Part shown: positions 1 through 7,907 of the stretch, piece after piece
How the letters are laid out: every line of letters begins with the position of its first letter
Position numbering within the stretch: the first letter of the stretch is position 1
Assembly (NCBI GenBank): GCA_937915545.1
Contig: CALGIJ010000012.1
Location: forward strand, 1-64,000
Reading direction: 5' to 3'
From: an uncultured Desulfobacterales bacterium
GTDB lineage: Bacteria > Desulfobacterota > Desulfobulbia > Desulfobulbales > Desulfocapsaceae
DNA: 64,000 bases
The notes under the pieces: generated by a model
What the model was told of the DNA's origin: nothing
Database searches by the model: none
The model's input: the letters and a program-made list of their open reading frames with translations, nothing else
Made by a program: the position numbers and the translations under genes

Positions 1-171
1 ACATATTTCGAAAATTTCTTGCAAGTTATCTGCTGGAATTATTCAAGGAACCCTAAAGATACTTGGCAAGAAGCATGCAATCTTGATGGTAGAATGAATG
101 GTAATGTACGTGTTACTACCCTCAAAACAGCGGCGGACCGTATAACAACAAAATGGCTAACCTCAAATTGA
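1..171 (+). CDS. 3' end of an unidentified gene in a restriction-modification-like island (partial)
   Basis: An open frame enters from the left edge and stops with TGA at 169-171, giving about 56 C-terminal residues that end in KTAADRITTKWLTSN. It has the same AT-rich base use as the methyltransferase beside it. It converges on that gene and overlaps its 3' end by nine bases. Restriction endonuclease genes often sit next to their methyltransferase in this tight arrangement, so a cognate endonuclease is the natural guess. No endonuclease motif can be recognised in this tail, and the rest of the gene lies outside the window. The frame is reasonably sure; the function is inference from context. 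Confidence 0.5.
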   Translation, partial: TYFENFLQVICWNYSRNPKDTWQEACNLDGRMNGNVRVTTLKTAADRITTKWLTSN

Positions 172-1488
172 TGCTAGTTCATTAACTTCATTAGTGTGCT
201 TTTTCATAACGTCAGCATCAACTATAAATTTGAATTCATGTTTCTTTGTTTTTTCAAACAATTCTATCTGTTTGGGCTTGTTTTTATTACCATTTACGTA
301 ATCCCCCATTTCATCTAATCCATTACGCATTCTTTTAAGGGTAGCTTCAGCAGCAGTAAAAGATTGATCAATTCCAATCCATTGCCTATTTAACTCTCCT
401 GCAGCCTGCAATGTAGTACCAGACCCACAAAATGGATCCAGAACTACATCACCTTCATTGCTTGAAGCTTCAACTATCTTTTTTAACATATCTAAATTTT
501 TCTCTGTTGGATAACCCGTTATTTTAATGCTTTGATGGTGTGCATCACGATATTGATCCCAATAATCTGTTAAAGGCAACATTTTATCATTGGTCAAATA
601 TACCTTCCTTCTTGGATTGCCATTCTTAGACCAATGTATTTCGTTTTTTTCATCCAATTCATCAAGCTTAGAAGGTGTTAATTGCCAATGTTTACCAGGT
701 GGTGGCATCATACCTTTCCAAGGTTTCCCTGTTTCTCCATTTCTAACTCCTGGTGCATGTATTGGCACTAATTTGTATTGCCCTTTTTCGTCATGTTTAG
801 GGTATTCTTTCTCTATCCACTCTTCTGTAGCTCCTAAACCTGGCTTGTTCCAAATATAATTTTTTGATTTTGAATAAAAAAGAATGTAGTCATTTAAATT
901 TGGATACTGATTTCTTGTGTAATTTTTTGAACTACACTTTTTCCTTACTATCATATTTAAAAAATTTTCTTCACCTAAGACTTCATCCATTATGATTTTC
1001 AAGTGAAAAAGCATCTGATATCCAATATGAACATATATAGTTCCATTATCTGACAATAGTTCACGCATTATTATCAATCTTCTTCGTATGAATTCAAGCC
1101 ATGGTGCAGTCCCTAAAATATCTTTGTAGGCATGTTTTAATCCTCTCGATTGAAACTCTCTACCTGTCCCATAAGGCGGATCGAAATATATCAACTGTAT
1201 TTTATTTCTATAACAATCAAGCAATTGATTAAGACCATAGAAGTTATCTGCTAAAATAAATGCATTAGCGTTTATATTTGAAATTACAGTACTATTTGTG
1301 TCACGCCCAACCTCTACGTATGAATGATGCAATTTTTGAAATATTTCTTCATCACTTATTTTGTTAGGGTAATTTAGAAATACTGTTTCCTTTGTTCCTG
1401 GCAAAGGATTTGGTTCAGTTCTTGCATTGTCTGCCAAAAGCGCGTCAGTACCAAGTTTTTCTCCCTTCACTATACCAGTTGCCATCAT
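163..1488 (-). CDS. site-specific DNA methyltransferase, beta class (N6-adenine or N4-cytosine)
   Basis: This 441-residue protein would transfer a methyl group from S-adenosylmethionine to an exocyclic amino group in a specific DNA site. The catalytic motif DPPYGTG is at residues 103-109. The SAM-binding motif DPFCGSGTT is near residues 351-359. Catalytic motif before SAM motif, with a long presumed target-recognition stretch between, is the beta-class order shared by type II and type III Mod enzymes. Two Met codons open the frame; AAGG lies just upstream. Base composition is much more AT-rich than the flanking chromosome, which points to recent transfer. The recognition site cannot be read from the sequence. 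Confidence 0.9.
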   Translation of the reverse strand: MMATGIVKGEKLGTDALLADNARTEPNPLPGTKETVFLNYPNKISDEEIFQKLHHSYVEVGRDTNSTVISNINANAFILADNFYGLNQLLDCYRNKIQLIYFDPPYGTGREFQSRGLKHAYKDILGTAPWLEFIRRRLIIMRELLSDNGTIYVHIGYQMLFHLKIIMDEVLGEENFLNMIVRKKCSSKNYTRNQYPNLNDYILFYSKSKNYIWNKPGLGATEEWIEKEYPKHDEKGQYKLVPIHAPGVRNGETGKPWKGMMPPPGKHWQLTPSKLDELDEKNEIHWSKNGNPRRKVYLTNDKMLPLTDYWDQYRDAHHQSIKITGYPTEKNLDMLKKIVEASSNEGDVVLDPFCGSGTTLQAAGELNRQWIGIDQSFTAAEATLKRMRNGLDEMGDYVNGNKNKPKQIELFEKTKKHEFKFIVDADVMKKHTNEVNELASI

Positions 1489-1709
1489 TTACCTTAAAAT
1501 ACAATGTGTTATGCAATATGAAAATAAAAATATTTCCGCTGAAACTTCAATCTTGCAATATAATAGTTTTTCAAAAATCGAACAACTACGCATACGACTG
1601 ATACCTTATTCATTTTGACGTCTGACAGATTCCAATTTTCTGAACGCATCGAAAATGCTCAAAAGCTGTATAAAACTGCAAATTATATAATTAACAATGT
1701 TTAGACTAC

Positions 1710-2066
1710 TTACCCCCCCAGAAATTTATTAAACTGTGGTCCATCAACAACCCATTGTCCTCTTTTACCAAGAAGCTTATGCCCAAGGTTGTTTTGTGAT
1801 ACCCAGCGCGCTATTGTCGAATGCGAAACAGCACGTCCAGTTTGCAACAAAACTTGTGCACGTGCTTGCTCTATCGAAATGAAATCGTTTGGTGAACGTT
1901 GTTTTTGGTTATCAACAAGATAGGATACCCTCTCTTTGAAAAGGTGATTTATCCTTTTATTCTGAACGTTTATTGTTTCGGAAAAGTTAAAGGTGATGTG
2001 TTTAACTAGATTTGTTTGGCATTGCAGAGCAGCAGCCCTTCCTTGATGCCGCTCTCGCGAAGGCAA
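1710..2066 (-). pseudogene. chimeric ORF: 5'-less HTH-like fragment reading across the island junction
   Basis: The open frame gives 118 residues, but the first 16 are encoded, in another frame, by the yjbQ remnant; the rest comes from the AT-rich segment. No ATG or GTG exists in the island part, and its only TTG codons fall in the middle of the fragment. The original start therefore appears lost. The C-terminal half (EQARAQVLLQTGRAVSHST, then IARWVSQNNLGHKLLGKRGQ) looks like a helix-turn-helix/excisionase-type DNA-binding fold. This is a weak resemblance, not a family assignment. It is most likely a gene fragment trapped at the junction. It could still be translated as a chimera from 2066. 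Confidence 0.45.
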
Positions 2067-2146
2067 TCTTCGACCTGGGAGGTGATGTTGATGAAGCCGC
2101 GCCGTTCAGGGACGGTGAAGAACAACTCCTTGTGATAGGATTTCAT
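2006..2146 (-). pseudogene. yjbQ: yjbQ (UPF0047) truncated by the foreign segment
   Basis: The first ~44 residues, beginning MKSYHKELFFTVPERRGF and reaching CLRESGIKEGLLLCNA, match the conserved N-terminus of the YjbQ/UPF0047 family (usually about 135-140 residues, with secondary thiamine-phosphate synthase activity reported). After NA, where the family continues with the metal-ligand and core region, three foreign residues (KQI) and a stop follow. The start is ATG at 2144-2146 with GGAG eleven bases upstream. The conserved His and core residues are absent, so the product should be non-functional. The break coincides with the GC-to-AT switch, so insertion or an island-mediated deletion caused it. 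Confidence 0.8.
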
Positions 2147-2253
2147 ATTTTTCAATCTCCCTGACCATTTCCTGAAGGGTAAGGCCGGTCCCCGCCACAA
2201 CAGGGGCCAGCGGAGGCCTTGCCGCTGACCTACAGCAAACAAGAACTATCACT

Positions 2254-2282
2254 TTGATATAAAAGAACTCTATCGAGAGCAA
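2254..2282 (-). promoter_or_regulatory. candidate promoter of the yjbQ remnant
   Basis: On the minus strand TTGCTC and TATCAA are separated by 17 bases, about 108 bases upstream of the yjbQ start. The leader between holds an imperfect 9-bp stem (GGTCAGCGG with CCGCTGGCC, 2204-2229). No known riboswitch pattern was recognised. The match to the sigma-70 consensus is modest. Confidence 0.3.
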
Positions 2283-2400
2283 CCACCTGCCGACACCCGA
2301 CCAAGGTGGCAAAACGGTTGACGAGGAGGGATCTTCCAGATTACAGTGCTCGGGCGGCCAGGTGGTATCCAGCCCCCCGCACCAACACGGAGAAGGAGTG

Positions 2401-2778
2401 ATGACTATTTTAGAAGCACTCTTGTGGCTGACCCTCAACGTCTACCACGAGGCGAGATCCGAACCGAGGATCGCCCAGATGGCGGTGGCCAACGTCACCC
2501 TCAACCGCGCCAGGGAACAGGGGGCGAAGATCGAGGAGATCGTTCGCCAGCCCCGCCAGTTCAGTTGGACCGACCAAAAGGGGTCGTTCATCCCCGACGA
2601 CCCGAAAGCCTTCGTCCATTGCCTGCAATCGGTCTATCTCGCCCTGCAGGGAGAGGATTTCACCGGTGGGGCCACCCACTTCCACCTCGACTCGGTCAAG
2701 CCGAGCTGGGCAGCGGAATATATCTATCTTACGCAGCTCGGAGCCCATAAGTTCTACCGGCAGCAGCCAGGCAGCTGA
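2401..2778 (+). CDS. cell wall hydrolase, SleB/Hydrolase_2 family
   Basis: A 125-residue protein with the compact SleB-type (Hydrolase_2) fold, probably a peptidoglycan-cleaving enzyme of lytic-transglycosylase type. Visible family signatures are YHEAR near residue 16 (the Glu is the expected catalytic acid), AVANVTLNRA, a QFSW motif and GATHFH near the C-terminus. The start at 2401 is chosen because AAGGAG lies a few bases upstream; a longer in-frame start at 2362 has no such site. No signal peptide follows this start, so export would need holin-like help or the protein acts inside. Similar small hydrolases occur in phages, but nothing else phage-like lies nearby. Confidence 0.8.
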   Translation: MTILEALLWLTLNVYHEARSEPRIAQMAVANVTLNRAREQGAKIEEIVRQPRQFSWTDQKGSFIPDDPKAFVHCLQSVYLALQGEDFTGGATHFHLDSVKPSWAAEYIYLTQLGAHKFYRQQPGS

Positions 2779-2945
2779 GCCACTTTCTTCAGCCGCAGTT
2801 CAGTCCCCCTCTCTGCGGATTTCTTCCCGCTCATCAAACCATGGCCCGTCACCATGGCCATGCTCCCCATCATGAGACTCGCTCGGGGCGAGGGCTATTG
2901 CAGGCCCTGTCCCTTCGCCTCACCGCCCAGCCAAGCAACCGCAGG

Positions 2946-4148
2946 TTAGACCTTCGCCGCGAGCTGCAAGGCCCGGCACATCTGCACCAGCTTCTCGTCG
3001 CTCATGCGGATCGACACCGGATAGACCAGGGTCCGCTGCAGCAAGGCGGCGGTCTGCGGCAAGGCCTGGGGATCATAGAGAAGGCGGCGGCGTCCGTCCG
3101 GCTCAAGGAAGGGATAGCCTGAGCTGGCGAGGGTCTTGCCCCCGAGAAGGTGTTCCCAGCGTGCGTAATAGTGCCAGGTGTTCTCCGAGAAGTTTATTGC
3201 CCCCGCCCCCTCCTGGCGCAATACCTCGTTGACGCGCCGGCAGTGCTCCGCATCGCGCAGGAAGAAGGCGAAGTGGGTGGCGGAATCTCCGGCCTCGTCG
3301 AGAAGCTGGCGGAAACCGACCCCAGGAATAGCCATGGCCGCCTCGCGGAGGCGGTTCTTATGGCTCTTCTGAGCGGCGATCATCCCGTCGACCTTGGCCA
3401 GCTGCGCCAGGCCGATGGCCCCCTGCAGCTCCATCATCCGGTAATTGGAGCCGATGAACCTGCGCCCTTCGCCGCCACGACCGCCGGGATTGACCTGATG
3501 GTCATGGCCATGGTCGTGATACTCGGACATCGCCCGCCACAGGCTCTCGTCGCTGGTAATGATCATGCCGCCTTCGCCGGTGGTCAGCGTCTTGACGGGA
3601 TCGAAGGAGAAGGTGCCGCAGCGGCCGAAGGTGCCGAGATGCCTGCCGTCGATGCGCGCCCCGGTGGCCTGGGCGGTGTCTTCGAGAACGGCAATGCCGT
3701 GCTCGTCGGCAATGGCCATGATCTCGGCGATGCGCGCCTGGGCGCCGAGCATATGCACCGGAACGATGCACTTGGTCCTCGCGGTGATTTTCCGGCGCAG
3801 GTCGGCGGGGTCCATATTGAGGGTCTCGTCGACCTCGGTGAACACCGGTTCGGCACCAACCTCGAGAATGGCCTCCCAGGTGGCGACGAAGGTGAAGCCC
3901 TGGGTGATGACCTCATCGCCGGGGCAGATGCCGAGGGCCGACAGGGCCACCTTGAGGGCGGCAGTGCCGGAGGTAACCGCCTGGGCGTAGCCGGCACCGC
4001 AGTATGCGGCGAATTGTTCCTCGAACTGGCGCACCTTGAAAACACCGCGCCGCTGGTCGAGGAACTCGTAGCGGAAGAGCACCCCGGTGTCGAGGACATC
4101 CATGATCTCCCTTTTCTCTTCGTCACCGATCAGTTCATATCCAGGCAT
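2946..4148 (-). CDS. DegT/DnrJ/EryC1/StrS family PLP-dependent aminotransferase
   Basis: A 400-residue fold-type I aminotransferase of the family that aminates keto-sugars for surface polysaccharides, antibiotics or lipid A-like molecules. The PLP lysine is K186 in FDPVKTLTTGEGG; the PLP-nitrogen Asp is in LEDTAQA (D157); the phosphate-binding turn is TSGTAALK near 59-66. An AAGGAGG ribosome site precedes the ATG. It follows panC by 85 bases on the same strand and probably ends that transcript. No nucleotide-sugar gene lies close by, so the substrate is unknown. A link with pantothenate would be speculation. Confidence 0.85.
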   Translation of the reverse strand: MPGYELIGDEEKREIMDVLDTGVLFRYEFLDQRRGVFKVRQFEEQFAAYCGAGYAQAVTSGTAALKVALSALGICPGDEVITQGFTFVATWEAILEVGAEPVFTEVDETLNMDPADLRRKITARTKCIVPVHMLGAQARIAEIMAIADEHGIAVLEDTAQATGARIDGRHLGTFGRCGTFSFDPVKTLTTGEGGMIITSDESLWRAMSEYHDHGHDHQVNPGGRGGEGRRFIGSNYRMMELQGAIGLAQLAKVDGMIAAQKSHKNRLREAAMAIPGVGFRQLLDEAGDSATHFAFFLRDAEHCRRVNEVLRQEGAGAINFSENTWHYYARWEHLLGGKTLASSGYPFLEPDGRRRLLYDPQALPQTAALLQRTLVYPVSIRMSDEKLVQMCRALQLAAKV

Positions 4149-4233
4149 AGCACCCTCCTTGTCAATTCAGGCCACCCATGGTGGCAGTAGGTGAGTTGTG
4201 TTTTGTCTCGGCAGCCGCAGGATGGCTCACCGA

Positions 4234-5091
4234 TCAGGCGTGGTCCGGCAGCAGCCGGGCGTTGTCGATGAGACGCACCACCCCACCGATGCGCGCCGCC
4301 AGGACCAGGCGTGAGTGGCCGTCAACTGCCGGTGTCTCCCCTAGGCTGCGTTCGTCGACGATCACAGCGTAGTCGAGCGCTCCACCACCGTCGGCGACGA
4401 TCTTCCGCACCGCTTCGAGAATATCGGCCGCTGGCGGCGGCGGTGTCGCCAGTGCGAGACGGCGCGCCTCGCATATGGCGTGGTAGAGGCACAGCGCTTC
4501 CTGGCGCATTGCCCCCTGAAGGTACTTGTTGCGCGAGCTCATCGCCAGTCCGTCGGGTTCCCGGACGATGGGCGCCCCGACAATTTCCACTGGCAGGTGG
4601 AGGTCGGCGACGAGGCGGCGAATGACGGTCAGCTGCTGGAAATCTTTCTCGCCGAAGACGGCGACGTCGGCGCAGGTGAGCAGGAGAAGCTTGGTGACGA
4701 CCGTGACCACACCGTCGAAGTGGCCGGGGCGGCTGGCTCCGCACAGGCCCTTGGCGAGCTCGCCGGCCTTGACCGTGGTCTGAAAACCCTCGGGATAGAG
4801 TTCCCGCGAATCCGGGGCGAAAACAACATCCACCCCCTGTTCTTCGGCCAGCTGGCAATCGAGGCGCTGCTGGCGCGGGTAGGCGGCGAAGTCTTCGTTC
4901 GGCCCGAACTGCAAGGGGTTGACGAACAGGGTGGCCACCACCTTATCGCAGCGTTCCCGGGCGAGCCGCATCAGCGAGAGATGCCCCTCATGGAGGCATC
5001 CCATGGTCGGGACCACGCCCACGGTCAATCCCTGGCTACGCCACGAGCGAGCCAATGCATCCATCTCGGCGACATGCTCTATCAGCTGCAT
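4234..5091 (-). CDS. panC: pantothenate synthetase (pantoate-beta-alanine ligase)
   Basis: PanC joins pantoate and beta-alanine using ATP, the last step of pantothenate (coenzyme A precursor) synthesis in the cytosol. At 285 residues the length is normal. The nucleotidyltransferase signature PTMGCLHEGH (28-37) supplies the ATP-binding HxGH; the lid motif reads LAMSSRNKYL; the pantoate-pocket stretch LFVNPLQFGP is intact. It starts 12 bases after the upstream TPR gene ends, suggesting one transcript. panB and panD are not in the window. Confidence 0.96.
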   Translation of the reverse strand: MQLIEHVAEMDALARSWRSQGLTVGVVPTMGCLHEGHLSLMRLARERCDKVVATLFVNPLQFGPNEDFAAYPRQQRLDCQLAEEQGVDVVFAPDSRELYPEGFQTTVKAGELAKGLCGASRPGHFDGVVTVVTKLLLLTCADVAVFGEKDFQQLTVIRRLVADLHLPVEIVGAPIVREPDGLAMSSRNKYLQGAMRQEALCLYHAICEARRLALATPPPPAADILEAVRKIVADGGGALDYAVIVDERSLGETPAVDGHSRLVLAARIGGVVRLIDNARLLPDHA

Positions 5092-5103
5092 GGCGGCCTC
5101 CAG

Positions 5104-5799
5104 CTACTGCCGTGCCTTGAGGCGGGCAATGGCGCTTTCGACCTGCTCGCGCACCTGGGCGAGGGAAGGGTCGTCGCCGATGGCGAGCAGGAAATTGTTG
5201 TAAACGGCAATGGCCTTGTCGAGCCTGCCCTGGGCCTCCTCGAGACGGGCCAGGCCCTGATAGGCCAGGCTCTCGTACCCCTTGAAGTCCTTCAAGCGGT
5301 CGTATTCGGCGGCGGCCTCGGCAAACTTGCGATCGGCCTCGCAGGCCTGGGCGAGGGCGAAGAGCACCAGCGGATGCAGAGGACTGTCGCTCTTCGTATC
5401 GGCAAGAATCTGGCGATATTTGGCAACAGCGGCGGCGTATTCTCCTCTGTCCATGTCGAAGTGGGCCAACTCGATGCGCGCCCACAAGCCGGAGGAGGTC
5501 GAGGCGTACTCGGCGGCCACCTTGCCGAGGGCGGCCGCCCGCCCTTCCTCCTCGACCTGCATGGCCTTGGACAGGGCCGAGGCCGCTTCCTCGCGCTGCT
5601 TTTCGCGGTAGGAGCCATACAGCGAGGTGGCGACGATCACGACCACCACGATGGCGATGGCAATCTGCAGAATCCTGGCGTTTTTTCGGATGAAGGTGAT
5701 GGCCTTGGGGGGCAGGTTGAAATGCTCCAGCAATCCTTCCACCTTGTCCATCGTCGTTTCGGCGGTAAGCCTTTTTTCAAAGGCGCTTTCCCCGGCCAT
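5104..5799 (-). CDS. YfgM-like membrane-anchored TPR protein
   Basis: A 231-residue protein with a short cytosolic N-terminus, one membrane segment at about residues 41-61 (ILQIAIAIVVVVIVATSLYG) and a periplasmic tetratricopeptide region. The layout fits the YfgM/TPR_21 family, ancillary subunits of the Sec translocon involved in envelope protein handling. The start at 5799 has GGGAGAA upstream; the frame is open further, but that sequence lies in the promoter region. The repeats contain LARLEEAQGRLDKAIAVYNN. It heads the group with panC and the aminotransferase, which have no obvious functional link to it. Confidence 0.75.
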   Translation of the reverse strand: MAGESAFEKRLTAETTMDKVEGLLEHFNLPPKAITFIRKNARILQIAIAIVVVVIVATSLYGSYREKQREEAASALSKAMQVEEEGRAAALGKVAAEYASTSSGLWARIELAHFDMDRGEYAAAVAKYRQILADTKSDSPLHPLVLFALAQACEADRKFAEAAAEYDRLKDFKGYESLAYQGLARLEEAQGRLDKAIAVYNNFLLAIGDDPSLAQVREQVESAIARLKARQ

Positions 5800-5925
5800 A
5801 GCTGTTCTCCCTGTTGATAACGTAGAATATCGATTTGTTACACATTGCCCTGCCTCTTGTCGCCGGCCATTCCCCGGCGAACGCGCCGCGATCTGACCGG
5901 GTCCGTGGTATGACCAAGAGAAGGC

Positions 5926-5954
5926 TGGACATGGGCAACGCACTATAATATACA
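5926..5954 (+). promoter_or_regulatory. promoter of xseA
   Basis: TGGACA and TATACA are 17 bases apart; a perfect TATAAT also sits five bases upstream of that -10. Transcription would start near 5961, giving a leader of about 58 bases. The -35 is one arm of an 8-bp inverted repeat shared with the divergent promoter. Confidence 0.5.
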
Positions 5955-5970
5955 GCAGGTTACATGTCCA
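5942..5970 (-). promoter_or_regulatory. promoter of the TPR-panC-aminotransferase group
   Basis: On the minus strand TGGACA and TATAGT are 17 bases apart, mirroring the xseA promoter. The two -10 elements overlap, so RNA polymerase could occupy only one at a time. The leader to the TPR gene would be about 135 bases. Confidence 0.5.
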
Positions 5971-6018
5971 TGCGTAATCGGCCGGCGCCCTCCGGCCATC
6001 CCCCTGCCGAGGTGCTCC

Positions 6019-7458
6019 ATGCCCAACGAGAGGCCGGAACCGATTCTCACCGTCACTCAGCTCACCGCCTCGATACGCGAGTTGCTCGAAGGACGTTACC
6101 GTTTCGTTCGTGTTTGTGGCGAGATATCCAATCTCAAGACACCCTTCTCCGGTCACTCCTACTTCACTCTGAAGGATGCCGGGGCGCAGCTGCGGGTGGT
6201 GCTCTTCAAACAGCAGCGGCGGTTCGTCATCGGCGAGCTGGCCGACGGGCGACAGGTGGTGGTCTTCGGCCGCATCTCCGTCTACGAGCCGCGCGGCGAC
6301 TACCAGCTCATCGCCGACAGCCTCGAAGACTACGGCGTCGGCGACCTGCTGCGCCGCTTCGAGCAGCTCAAAACTCGTCTTGGCGAACGCGGCTATTTTG
6401 CCGCCGAACGCAAGAAACCGCTACCTCCTTTCCCGAAAAAAGTCGTCGTCATCACCTCCCCGACCGGCGCGGCGATCCAGGACTTCCTCAAGATCCTCGC
6501 CGGTCGCGACTACCCGCTGCAGCTGTCAGTCCTGCCGGTCAAGGTGCAGGGCCGGGAAGCGGCGGCGGAGATTGCCGCCGCCATCAGGCGCGCCGAGGGC
6601 CTTGCCGGGCTGGACATCATCGTCCTCTGCCGCGGCGGCGGCTCCATCGAAGACCTCTGGGCCTTCAACGAAGAGGTGGTGGCCGAGGCCATCTTCACCT
6701 GCCCCATTCCGGTGGTCACCGGCATCGGGCATGAGACCGATTTCACCATCGCCGATTTCTGCGCCGACTGCCGTTGCCCCACCCCCACCGGGGCGGCCGA
6801 GCGCCTGGTGCCCGACGGCGCCGCCCTGCGCCGCCATCTCGCCCTGTTGCGGCAGCGCCTGGAAGTCCACCTCGACCACCGGCTGCACAGCCTTGGCCAG
6901 CGCCTTCGTCTGCAGTATGAACGTCTGGGTTCGGTAGAACGGCTCTGCGCCCGCCACGAGTTCCGCCTGCGTCTCAGCAAGGAGCGCCTGCTGCAGGCGA
7001 TGCATGGAAGGTTGAGCACGGACGAGCGGCGATTGGCACGCCTTGACGGCGAACTGCGTCGCCGACTGTCGGTGGAGGGTATCGAGGTGCGGCAGGGCCA
7101 GGTCGACCAGCTGAGCGAGCGCCTGCGCCACCGCATCACCGCCCTGCTCGCCACCGCGAAAAGCCGGCTTGCCGGTCAGGCCTCGCTGTTGCAGGGGCTC
7201 AGCCCGCTGGCCACCCTGGCACGGGGCTATGCCGTGGTGCGCAAGCCGGTGCCAGGTGGCGACGGCTGGACGGTGGTCGCCGCCACCGGCGATGTCGCCA
7301 TCGGCGACGCGGTGGAGGTGGTGCTCCGCGACGGCAGACTGGCCTGCGAGGTCACCGACACGGCCCTCGCCCACCCCTCGGCCGTGGCCGGCCTGGACGA
7401 GGACCTGTCGCGGAAGGGGGGGAAGACTTACAGCAGTTCCAGCCCGGAAAAGAAGTAG
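6019..7458 (+). CDS. xseA: exodeoxyribonuclease VII large subunit
   Basis: The large subunit of ExoVII, which degrades single-stranded DNA from both ends in repair and recombination. At 479 residues the size is typical. The N-terminal OB-fold (residues ~1-110) contains VCGEISNLK and GHSYFTLKD. The catalytic domain has VVITSPTGAAIQD, DIIVLCRGGGSIEDLW and the signature GIGHETDFTIAD. A helical C-terminal region follows, ending with LARGYAVV. The small-subunit gene xseB, often adjacent, is not here. The 3' end overlaps convergent ndk by 31 bases. Confidence 0.96.
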   Translation: MPNERPEPILTVTQLTASIRELLEGRYRFVRVCGEISNLKTPFSGHSYFTLKDAGAQLRVVLFKQQRRFVIGELADGRQVVVFGRISVYEPRGDYQLIADSLEDYGVGDLLRRFEQLKTRLGERGYFAAERKKPLPPFPKKVVVITSPTGAAIQDFLKILAGRDYPLQLSVLPVKVQGREAAAEIAAAIRRAEGLAGLDIIVLCRGGGSIEDLWAFNEEVVAEAIFTCPIPVVTGIGHETDFTIADFCADCRCPTPTGAAERLVPDGAALRRHLALLRQRLEVHLDHRLHSLGQRLRLQYERLGSVERLCARHEFRLRLSKERLLQAMHGRLSTDERRLARLDGELRRRLSVEGIEVRQGQVDQLSERLRHRITALLATAKSRLAGQASLLQGLSPLATLARGYAVVRKPVPGGDGWTVVAATGDVAIGDAVEVVLRDGRLACEVTDTALAHPSAVAGLDEDLSRKGGKTYSSSSPEKK

Positions 7459-7841
7459 CCAATCTCGAACGCTGCGGTTTCCGGGGCATCGGAACCGTGG
7501 GTGGCGTTTTCACCCACCGACTTGCCGAACTCCCGCCGCAGAGTACCCTCCGCCGCCTGGGCGGGGTTGGTGGCGCCCATCAGGTCACGCCACTTCTGGA
7601 TGGCATTGTCGGCCTCGAGGACCATGGCGATGCACGGTCCGCTGGACATGAACTCGGTTAGCTCGCCGAAGAAGGGCCGCTCGCGGTGCACGTAGTAAAA
7701 GCCCTCGGCCTCGACCTTGCTGAGGTAGAGCTTTTTCAGGCCAACGACCTTGAAGCCCTCCGCGTAGATGCGGGCGAGGATCTTGCCGCTGTTGCCATCG
7801 GCGAAGGCGTTGGGTTTGATGATGGCGAAGGTTCTTTCCAT
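7428..7841 (-). CDS. ndk: nucleoside diphosphate kinase
   Basis: Ndk moves the terminal phosphate of ATP to other nucleoside diphosphates through a phosphohistidine intermediate. The 137-residue length is normal. The catalytic His is H115 in ENATHGSDAP, and the start MERTFAIIKPNA is characteristic. It lies 66 bases after cbiB on the same strand, so it may be the last gene of the cobalamin transcript. A link to nucleotide loop assembly is possible but not required. Its 3' end overlaps xseA on the other strand. Confidence 0.97.
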   Translation of the reverse strand: MERTFAIIKPNAFADGNSGKILARIYAEGFKVVGLKKLYLSKVEAEGFYYVHRERPFFGELTEFMSSGPCIAMVLEADNAIQKWRDLMGATNPAQAAEGTLRREFGKSVGENATHGSDAPETAAFEIGYFFSGLELL

Positions 7842-7907
7842 GGTGTTGTCTCCCTGAGAGAAAAATATGTGGTTGCGTGGCCAGCATTGCCACGGGTTGC
7901 CTGCGGC

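Larger units (their letters stand above)
1..2017. other. AT-rich foreign segment, right boundary inside yjbQ
   Basis: From the left edge to about 2014-2018 the sequence is conspicuously AT-rich. At the boundary it changes abruptly to the high-GC composition of the remaining 62 kb. The boundary falls within the yjbQ reading frame, which keeps only its first ~44 codons. The segment carries the methyltransferase, the convergent partial gene and a 5'-less HTH-like fragment. No integrase, transposase or terminal repeat is visible at this edge. The left boundary and any 3' part of yjbQ lie outside the window. The 221-base gap 1489-1709 shows no gene. Confidence 0.7.

Noticed and set aside
2318..2346. 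TTGACG-N17-TTACAG as promoter of the SleB-like gene
   Set aside because: The -35 is good but the -10 matches only two consensus positions.
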